The translations under genes and the position numbers were made by a program. A stretch of 64,000 nt of DNA. It comes from an uncultured Marinobacterium sp. (GTDB taxonomy: Bacteria; Pseudomonadota; Gammaproteobacteria; Pseudomonadales; Balneatricaceae). The stretch lies in contig CANMWJ010000006.1 of NCBI GenBank assembly GCA_947501565.1, positions 124,001 through 188,000 on the forward strand, in the 5' to 3' direction. This document shows positions 58,318 to 64,000 of the stretch, piece after piece. The first letter of the stretch is position 1, and each line of letters begins with the position of its first letter. The notes beneath the pieces were generated by a model. The model did not search any database. It was not told where the DNA came from and was given only the letters and a program-made list of their open reading frames with translations.

Positions 58318-59786
58318 GCACGCCACTCCTGCAGGCTCTCCAACACTATTTTTCTATCCAGAAACGGTAATCGCACGCCATTTACTTCCTGATAATCTTC
58401 ATGGCCTTTTCCAGCCACCAGTACTACATCATTTTCGTTTGCGTTCAGCACCGCGCTGCGAATCGCTTCGGCGCGGTCTGCAAGCACACTCACATCGTTT
58501 CCATCGCCAGTGCCCTGCAGAATCATCGCAATGATCTGTTGTGGATCTTCGGTGCGAGGGTTATCGCTGGTTACAACTGTTTTATCCGCTAACTGCCGCG
58601 CAATTTTTCCCATCTCAGCACGTTTGCCCTGATCACGATCGCCACCGCAACCAAAGACGCAGACCAGATCCCCTTCGGTATGCTGACGCGCCGCTTGCAA
58701 CGCTTTTTCCAGTGCATCCGGTGTATGGGCATAATCAACAACTACCAATGGCTGGTTTTCCGCCCCCAGACACTCCATACGTCCGGGCACCGCTGTTAGC
58801 CCCGCCAAAAGGCTCTCTATCTGCTCCGCCGAATAATCCAGTGCGCCCAACACACCGGTAGTCAGCATCAGGTTCCAAAGATTGAACTGCCCCACAACCT
58901 GAGTGTGGGCGCTGATCTCACCCCAAGGGGTTTGTAGCTGAGCTGTAAGGCCATTTTTTGTCAGCTTAATGCCTGATGCCTGAATCGCCCCTTGCTGTTC
59001 ACCAAAGGCGAAAACTTTTTGCTGTCCTTGCAAGCGCTCTGCCAGGACTGATCCAAATCTGTCGTCTACACAAATCACTGCAGCTCTGAGCGGCCAATCG
59101 GTAAAGAGGCGCGCCTTGGCCTCACCGTAGGCGTCCATCGAGCCGTGGTAATCCAGGTGATCCCGGCTCAGATTGGTGAACGCTGCCACATCAAACTCAA
59201 CACCACTCACACGGTGCTGATCCAACGCGTGGCTGGACACCTCCATCACCACTGTTTCTGCACCCTGGTCTAACAGATCAGCTAACAGCGCCTGCAGCCC
59301 GATTGCATCAGGCGTGGTATGGGTGGCGCTTTGCAGATCCTCTGGAAAACCATTGCCTACGGTACCAATCACCGCGGTGCGTGACCCTGCAGCATTCAGC
59401 GCCTGCGCCAGAAAGTGGCTACAGGATGTTTTACCGTTGGTGCCGGTGATACCAATTATCCGTAACTGACGACTCGGCTCACCGTAAAACCGGCTAGCGA
59501 TCAGGCCCATCTGTTTGACCAGACCCTTTACAGGAATTACAGGTACGCGAAAGAGGTCAACATCCAGGTCTTCGCTACTATCAACCAATACCGCCGCAGC
59601 GCCTTTCTCTATTGCATCTGCGACAAAATCCGTTCCTTTAAAACGTCCACCCGCCCGCGCACAAAACAGATCTCCTGTCTGCACCAAACGGCTGTCCTGG
59701 CAGACACCGCTTACGGCAAGGTCCGCAAACTCGTTTGCCACAAGTTCCGGCAGCAGGGCGGCTAAACTACATGTTGTCTTACTCAT
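58314..59786 (-). CDS. murE: UDP-MurNAc-Ala-Glu--meso-diaminopimelate ligase
   Basis: Adds the third stem residue. The 490-residue ligase has SGVCQDSRLVQTGDLFCA near 25, the P-loop GITGTNGKTSCSHFLAQAL near 113 and SDNPRTEDPQQII near 403. The DNPR motif is the one that selects meso-diaminopimelate over lysine. It overlaps ftsI by 4 bases. Confidence 0.96.
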   Translation of the reverse strand: MSKTTCSLAALLPELVANEFADLAVSGVCQDSRLVQTGDLFCARAGGRFKGTDFVADAIEKGAAAVLVDSSEDLDVDLFRVPVIPVKGLVKQMGLIASRFYGEPSRQLRIIGITGTNGKTSCSHFLAQALNAAGSRTAVIGTVGNGFPEDLQSATHTTPDAIGLQALLADLLDQGAETVVMEVSSHALDQHRVSGVEFDVAAFTNLSRDHLDYHGSMDAYGEAKARLFTDWPLRAAVICVDDRFGSVLAERLQGQQKVFAFGEQQGAIQASGIKLTKNGLTAQLQTPWGEISAHTQVVGQFNLWNLMLTTGVLGALDYSAEQIESLLAGLTAVPGRMECLGAENQPLVVVDYAHTPDALEKALQAARQHTEGDLVCVFGCGGDRDQGKRAEMGKIARQLADKTVVTSDNPRTEDPQQIIAMILQGTGDGNDVSVLADRAEAIRSAVLNANENDVVLVAGKGHEDYQEVNGVRLPFLDRKIVLESLQEWRA

Positions 59787-61489
59787 CGTTGTGCCACCTG
59801 CCCCTTAGGTTGCAGCAATGCATCTGGCGGCACATTGCGTAAGCGCAAAGTACCACCTACCGCACGGGAAAATACCGGCGCTGCGACCTCACCACCGTAA
59901 TGCTCCTGCCCTTTCGGATTATCCACCATCACGACAGCGACCACTTCCGGGTTGGTTGCAGGCGCCATCCCGGCAAATACGGAGATGTATTGATCTTCGA
60001 TATATCCGCGATTGCCCACCTTGTGCACCGTACCGGTCTTACCCGCAACGCTGTAGCCCGGTATCGCCGCCTGGCGTCCGGTACCTTTAACACTGATCAC
60101 CGTTTTCATCATTGCGCGTATCTGGCGTGCAACCCGTTCAGGCATAACGCGGTCGGCAGACAGTTTCGACTCACCACGCAGCAAGCTGACCGGCATCATC
60201 ACACCATTGTTCGCCAGCGGCAGATACGCTTGCGCCAACTGCAAAGGCGTCACCGCAAGTCCGTATCCATATGACAGAATCGCGCGCTGTAGCACCTGCC
60301 CATCCCCAAGGAACGGCAAGCGCCCTGCTTGCTCACCCGGCAAGCCAATACCTGTGGCATGTCCAAGGCCAACGTTGTTAAACAGGTTATGCAGGCTACC
60401 TGGCTCCAAGCTCAACGCCAGTTTGGCCGTACCCACATTACTGGACTTGGTAATAATACCCGTCATATCCAGCTCACCGTAATTGCGGTGATCCCTGATG
60501 GTCTTGGTTTTCACACGCATGTAGCCGGGCGCTGTATTTATGACACTGCGCACGCTATAACGCCCACTCATCAGGGCAGCAGAAACAGTCAACGGCTTAA
60601 TGGTTGAGCCAGGCTCAAAGGTATCCGTTACCGCCCGGTTTCTGATCGAGTTTGAAACGCGCTCAGCCGGGTTATTCGGGTTATAAGCGGGGTAGTTGGC
60701 CATCGCCAGCAACTCACCACTTTTCGCATCCAGCATCACCAGTGAGGCTGAATCTGCCTTATGCGCCGTGACCGCCGCCTTCAGCTCACGGTAGGCCAGA
60801 TACTGCAATCGCATATCGATGGTCAGCTGCAATGACTTACCATGCTGCGCAGGACTTTCCGAACGGATATGTTTCACCGTGCGGCCCAGCAGGTCTTTCA
60901 ACACCAACTGTTTGCCCGGCTCAGCGCGCAATGCGCTATCAAACGCCAGCTCCAGCCCTTCCTGCCCCTGGCCATCCCGGTTGGTAAATCCAACCAGATG
61001 CCCTACAACCTCACCCGCCGGATAGAACCTTTTGTAATCTCGCTCAACGTGCAATCCCGGAATTTTCAGCGCACGAATTTTATCCGCCAGCGTCGGTTCT
61101 ACCTGCCGCTTCAGATACATAAAACGGCGCGAACGTTTGTCCGAGATCTTCTTTACCAGGCGTTCACGGCTGGTTCCCAGATATCGTGCAGCTTTTCCGA
61201 GCGAGACGTGCTCCAGCTCAAACATTTTAGGGTCAGCCCATACAGTCGCCACCGGCGCACTTACCGCCAGCGGATCACCGTTGCGATCAGTAATCATACC
61301 CCGATGCGCAGGCACCTGAATCACACGTAAACTGCGCGCATCACCCTGTTTCTGCAGAAAATCCTGATCTTCCACGTACAAGCTGACCAGCTTCGCACCA
61401 ATCGCCAGGATGATGGCGGCAAGCAGCGCGAGCACCAGCCCGATGCGCCAACTCTTCCCTACCTGTATCAGCTTCTGCTCTTCAGTCAT
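59783..61489 (-). CDS. ftsI: Septal peptidoglycan transpeptidase FtsI (PBP3)
   Basis: The division-specific penicillin-binding protein, partner of FtsW. The 568-residue chain has one N-terminal membrane helix (near 18-40), a pedestal domain, and a transpeptidase domain with the active-site Ser in EPGSTIKPL near 294, SSNVGTAKL near 346 and KTGT near 484. ATG 61489 is annotated (MTEEQKLIQ); it lies 8 bases inside ftsL. Confidence 0.96.
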   Translation of the reverse strand: MTEEQKLIQVGKSWRIGLVLALLAAIILAIGAKLVSLYVEDQDFLQKQGDARSLRVIQVPAHRGMITDRNGDPLAVSAPVATVWADPKMFELEHVSLGKAARYLGTSRERLVKKISDKRSRRFMYLKRQVEPTLADKIRALKIPGLHVERDYKRFYPAGEVVGHLVGFTNRDGQGQEGLELAFDSALRAEPGKQLVLKDLLGRTVKHIRSESPAQHGKSLQLTIDMRLQYLAYRELKAAVTAHKADSASLVMLDAKSGELLAMANYPAYNPNNPAERVSNSIRNRAVTDTFEPGSTIKPLTVSAALMSGRYSVRSVINTAPGYMRVKTKTIRDHRNYGELDMTGIITKSSNVGTAKLALSLEPGSLHNLFNNVGLGHATGIGLPGEQAGRLPFLGDGQVLQRAILSYGYGLAVTPLQLAQAYLPLANNGVMMPVSLLRGESKLSADRVMPERVARQIRAMMKTVISVKGTGRQAAIPGYSVAGKTGTVHKVGNRGYIEDQYISVFAGMAPATNPEVVAVVMVDNPKGQEHYGGEVAAPVFSRAVGGTLRLRNVPPDALLQPKGQVAQR

Positions 61490-61829
61490 GACGCACAAAC
61501 TCGATCGTTTCCTGCTCAGGCACTTTCATATCCAGTTTCTTTACCGCCAGAGATTCCACACGGTTGTTGGCCGCCCAGGTCCCCTGTTCCAAAAGCAACT
61601 GTCCCCACTCCACCTGCAGATCATCATGCTGGCGAACCAGCACCTGATGCTGATGAAAGTACTTCCGGTAATCGTGTGCAGACACAATCACCAACAGTGA
61701 TGATGTCACCACCAGCATCGTCATCAACACCAACGCCAAGGCTGGCTTAACCAACTCCTCGGCACGGTAGAGCCGGGTTAATTCCGTCTCGTCACGTCTT
61801 TGCGCCTGCCACCACGCAATGAAACGCAT
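61482..61829 (-). CDS. ftsL: Cell division protein FtsL
   Basis: A bitopic protein (115 residues) with one membrane helix (near 32-52) and a periplasmic coiled-coil segment (KYFHQHQVLVRQHDDLQVE). FtsL partners with FtsB and FtsQ. FtsL is poorly conserved; the call rests on topology and on position between rsmH and ftsI. The start codon overlaps the rsmH stop as TGATG. Confidence 0.88.
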   Translation of the reverse strand: MRFIAWWQAQRRDETELTRLYRAEELVKPALALVLMTMLVVTSSLLVIVSAHDYRKYFHQHQVLVRQHDDLQVEWGQLLLEQGTWAANNRVESLAVKKLDMKVPEQETIEFVRHD

Positions 61830-62767
61830 CAGGCCACCTTAATGGCTGAGCGCATCACGGCACTGCGTGCACGCGGATTATCCGACACCTCCCTCTTCCC
61901 GGCCTTCACTGCCTTCCCGGCATTTTTCAATCGCTGCTGCAACATATCCTGTGTCACCGGGATACCCGGTGGCAGGTGTTCATCACCCTTCACATGTTTA
62001 CGAATGAAGCGTTTTACAATGCGATCCTCCAGCGAGTGGAAACTAATCACCACCAAACGCCCACCGATCGCGAGCACGTCCAACGCCTGATCCAGGCAAC
62101 GCTCCAGGTCTTCCAACTCTTTATTGATAAAAATACGGATAGCCTGAAACGCGCGAGTCGCGGGATGTTTACCCTTCTCCCAAGCGGGGTTTGCCTCGGA
62201 GATAATCTTTGCCAGCTGAGCGGTGGTCGTGATCGGCGTTTCCTCACGCGTCTCTACAATCGCTCTGGCCATACGGCGGGAGAAACGTTCTTCGCCGTAC
62301 AGATAGATCACGTCGGCGATCTCTTTCTCATCTGCCCGGGCGATCCACTCTGCTGCGCTTTCTCCAACCCCCGGGTTCATTCGCATATCCAGCGGGCCGT
62401 CCTGCAGGAAACTGAAACCACGCTCGGGATCATCCAGCTGAGGCGAAGATACCCCCAGATCCAGCAGCACGCCGTCGACTTTGCCCATGAAACCCGCTTC
62501 AGTCACAAAGCGTTCCATCTCAGCGAAACTGCCATGTGCAATAGAAAAGCGAGGTTCATTTTCGAACCTCGTATGCGCGTGCGCGATCGCCTGGGGGTCT
62601 TTGTCGATCCCCATCACCTGCCCCTTATCGGACAGCTGCTCAAGAATCAGCGCAGTGTGACCACCCCGGCCAAAAGTGCCGTCCACATAGAAGCCGTCCG
62701 GGTTTTGCACCAAGGACTCAATCGCCTCGTTCAGCAGCACTGTTATATGTTTAAATTCCTGCGCCAT
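61829..62767 (-). CDS. rsmH: 16S rRNA (cytosine(1402)-N4)-methyltransferase
   Basis: Methylates N4 of C1402 in 16S rRNA. The 312-residue SAM enzyme has [13 protein letters not shown] at the start, the SAM-binding [14 protein letters not shown] near 30 and [19 protein letters not shown] near 100, and [16 protein letters not shown] near 255. It is the second gene of the dcw cluster, 21 bases after mraZ. Confidence 0.96.
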   Translation of the reverse strand: MAQEFKHITVLLNEAIESLVQNPDGFYVDGTFGRGGHTALILEQLSDKGQVMGIDKDPQAIAHAHTRFENEPRFSIAHGSFAEMERFVTEAGFMGKVDGVLLDLGVSSPQLDDPERGFSFLQDGPLDMRMNPGVGESAAEWIARADEKEIADVIYLYGEERFSRRMARAIVETREETPITTTAQLAKIISEANPAWEKGKHPATRAFQAIRIFINKELEDLERCLDQALDVLAIGGRLVVISFHSLEDRIVKRFIRKHVKGDEHLPPGIPVTQDMLQQRLKNAGKAVKAGKREVSDNPRARSAVMRSAIKVA

Positions 62768-62788
62768 TCTTTCTTATCCAAACCTGCT

Positions 62789-63244
62789 TTAAAGTGACAA
62801 GCTCTGCATCTCATCTGGCAGTTCATTGCCACCATCTACTTCTTGCAGATACTCATCCCGGGTATCCAACCACTGCTCTTCACTCCAGATCTCAAACTTC
62901 CGCCCCTGCCCCAGCAACACGACACGCTTTTCCAGCATGGCGTATTCTCGCAGCGGCGCGGGCAACAATAAACGCCCGTTTGAATCCATATCCAGATCAG
63001 TCGCGTGACCAATCAGCAACCGCTGAATGCGTCGCGCAGCAGGATTAAAACTGGGTAAGGCTTCGATTTTGGCCTGAATCTCTTCCCATTCCGGAAGTGG
63101 GTAAAGCAGCAAACAACGTGCCTCTGTGTCGATCGTCGCAACCAAACTGCCATCACAACACCCCGTGATCTGCTCACGGTAGCGTGCCGGGATCGCCATG
63201 CGCCCCTTAGCATCAAGGTTGATTGGATTTACGCCACGAAACAT
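62789..63244 (-). CDS. mraZ: Transcriptional regulator MraZ
   Basis: The AbrB-like DNA-binding repressor of the dcw cluster. The 151-residue protein has two repeats: FRGVNPINLDAKGRMAIPARYR near 2 and LDMDSNGRLLLPAPLREYA near 80, each with the DxxGR signature. It is the first gene of the cluster and has MraZ boxes directly upstream, so autoregulation is expected. Confidence 0.95.
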   Translation of the reverse strand: MFRGVNPINLDAKGRMAIPARYREQITGCCDGSLVATIDTEARCLLLYPLPEWEEIQAKIEALPSFNPAARRIQRLLIGHATDLDMDSNGRLLLPAPLREYAMLEKRVVLLGQGRKFEIWSEEQWLDTRDEYLQEVDGGNELPDEMQSLSL

Positions 63245-63281
63245 TGTTCTCCACAGCCTTCCTTAATCAGGCGCCAGATTT

Positions 63282-63344
63282 TCCCACATTTACCCACAAT
63301 ACCCCACTACACAACACTATAGAAATTAACCCAACCAAATGCAA
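63282..63344 (-). promoter_or_regulatory. mraZ promoter with three MraZ boxes
   Basis: On the minus strand a -35 TTGCAT (63339-63344) and -10 TATAGT (63316-63321) are 17 bases apart. Immediately downstream lie three direct repeats TGGGG, TGGGT and TGGGA (ending at 63302, 63292 and 63282) with an exact 10-base period, the known arrangement of MraZ binding sites. The start point should be near 63309, so the boxes overlap and follow it. Confidence 0.85.
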
Positions 63345-63697
63345 GGTAACTACCGGCGTGAAACCCGCGTAAAATCAGGCAATTATTAGAATGTTTAATA
63401 GTGGAGGAGCCCCTTCACAGGCCTCATTTTTTGAAGCCTTTGAAAACAAAGGGAATAACAGTTTGATTCACATTGATGGGCGTACAACCGACAGGAAACA
63501 ACAAAGATAAAATTTGAGAAACACTGCTTAGCGGTCAACTTCAGGCGATAAATTGTACCAGTTTACGTACCAACACACACTGAATCGACTCGCCCAAACC
63601 AATCGCTCAATTGAGCACAATAAAATAGGAATTTTTCCTATATCTACACCCGCAAACCTGGACTACCTTTCCTGACACAGCAGCAAACGCGCCAGAG

Positions 63698-63749
63698 CAT
63701 CTCCCCCCCTCGCCGCCAGTACACTTTTAAGCAACGAGGGGGGGAGATG
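63698..63749 (+). repeat. Perfect 15-bp inverted repeat with poly-C/poly-G arms
   Basis: The arms CATCTCCCCCCCTCG (63698-63712) and CGAGGGGGGGAGATG (63735-63749) are perfectly complementary and separated by 22 bases. Each contains a run of seven identical bases. No U run follows, so it does not look like an ordinary terminator. It lies in the 527-base stretch between mraZ and the right-edge gene; I see nothing else certain there apart from the mraZ promoter. Confidence 0.85.
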
Positions 63750-63771
63750 AAGTACTCGGAGTGAGGATGCG

Positions 63772-64000
63772 ATGCCGCACACCAACCCCGTATACGACTG
63801 GAGATGTTTTCTCATGGAGAAGGAACCGGAGTACTGTACCTACTGCCGCTCAATTACTGCCCAAGAGGTACATTCACCCTCGCTTAGCAAAGCCGGCCAG
63901 GTCGGTAGACATACCATCTATACATGCGATACGTGCGGCCTGATTCTGTGCCTGAACGTCACCGACGGCCGGGAAATCATAAAAGAGGACGACGCGTCCA
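63772..64000 (+). CDS. Small CxxC...CxxC protein, partial (cut by window edge)
   Basis: An open frame runs from ATG 63772 to the window end (at least 76 residues). It contains YCTYCRS and, about 33 residues later, TCDTCGLILC, the spacing and form of a two-CxxC zinc ribbon, followed by LNVTDGREIIKEDD. ATG 63772 has GAGG 6 bases upstream; ATG 63814, 14 codons in, has GGAG 10 bases upstream and would start MEKEPEYC just before the first Cys pair. I do not recognise the family, and the length is unknown because the gene leaves the window. Confidence 0.5.
   Translation, partial: MPHTNPVYDWRCFLMEKEPEYCTYCRSITAQEVHSPSLSKAGQVGRHTIYTCDTCGLILCLNVTDGREIIKEDDAS

Noticed and set aside
63747-63764. Five-codon leader frame as an annotated gene
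   Set aside because: Too short to support as a coding feature; mentioned only as a speculative observation.

Overview
The window looks like a chromosomal segment of a marine gammaproteobacterium of the Oceanospirillales type (Neptunomonas, Amphritea or Marinobacterium relatives). I infer this from protein character and gene order: a complete gamma-type division and cell-wall (dcw) cluster, pilA divergent from pilBCD-coaE-yacG, a MutT-ThiE fusion next to argJ, and a Pseudomonas-type phenol meta-cleavage operon. The genus is not established. I see no rRNA, tRNA, insertion sequence, phage gene or CRISPR array.

Layout. 1-7 kb holds housekeeping and singleton genes: sbcB (cut by the left edge), a YchJ-like SEC-C protein, a 949-residue DUF349 protein, an acetoacetyl-CoA reductase and a MATE exporter. 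7.0-13.8 kb, minus strand, is a four-gene envelope operon (Asp-box/YCF48-like lipoprotein, RND/MMPL transporter, DUF1302 and DUF1329 proteins). 13.9-25.7 kb, minus strand, is a phenol operon in the order K-L-M-N-O-P-Q-B-C-E-F-G-H-I: multicomponent phenol hydroxylase, ferredoxin, catechol 2,3-dioxygenase and the lower meta pathway to pyruvate and acetyl-CoA. It matches the dmp order except that the hydrolase gene dmpD is absent. The divergent gene at 26.0 kb encodes a DmpR/MopR-type sigma-54 activator.

The most interesting observation is regulatory. Both the phenol operon and the envelope operon have consensus -24/-12 sigma-54 promoters. Each carries two 16-bp DmpR/XylR-type activator sites at almost the same distances (143 and 175 bp versus 145 and 176 bp), and both have the same G-rich 10-mer beside the distal site cluster. 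The uncharacterised envelope module is therefore probably switched on together with phenol degradation, which makes it a candidate system for handling aromatic substrates, their toxicity or products at the cell envelope.

27.9-34.7 kb holds rsmE, an iron(III) ABC transporter split into two convergent units that each carry Fur-box-like sites, ampD, nadC and a small membrane protein. 34.8-40.2 kb is the type IV pilus block (pilA divergent from pilB-pilC-pilD) followed by coaE and yacG. 40.1-45.2 kb contains mutT-thiE, argJ and secA on the minus strand. 45.4-63.3 kb is the dcw cluster, read leftward: mraZ-rsmH-ftsL-ftsI-murE-murF-mraY-murD-ftsW-murG-murC-ddlB-ftsQ-ftsA-ftsZ-lpxC. Many stop/start codons overlap, and a clear promoter with three 10-bp-spaced MraZ boxes precedes mraZ. 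The right edge holds a perfect 15-bp inverted repeat with 7-base C and G runs, followed by a partial small CxxC...CxxC protein gene.
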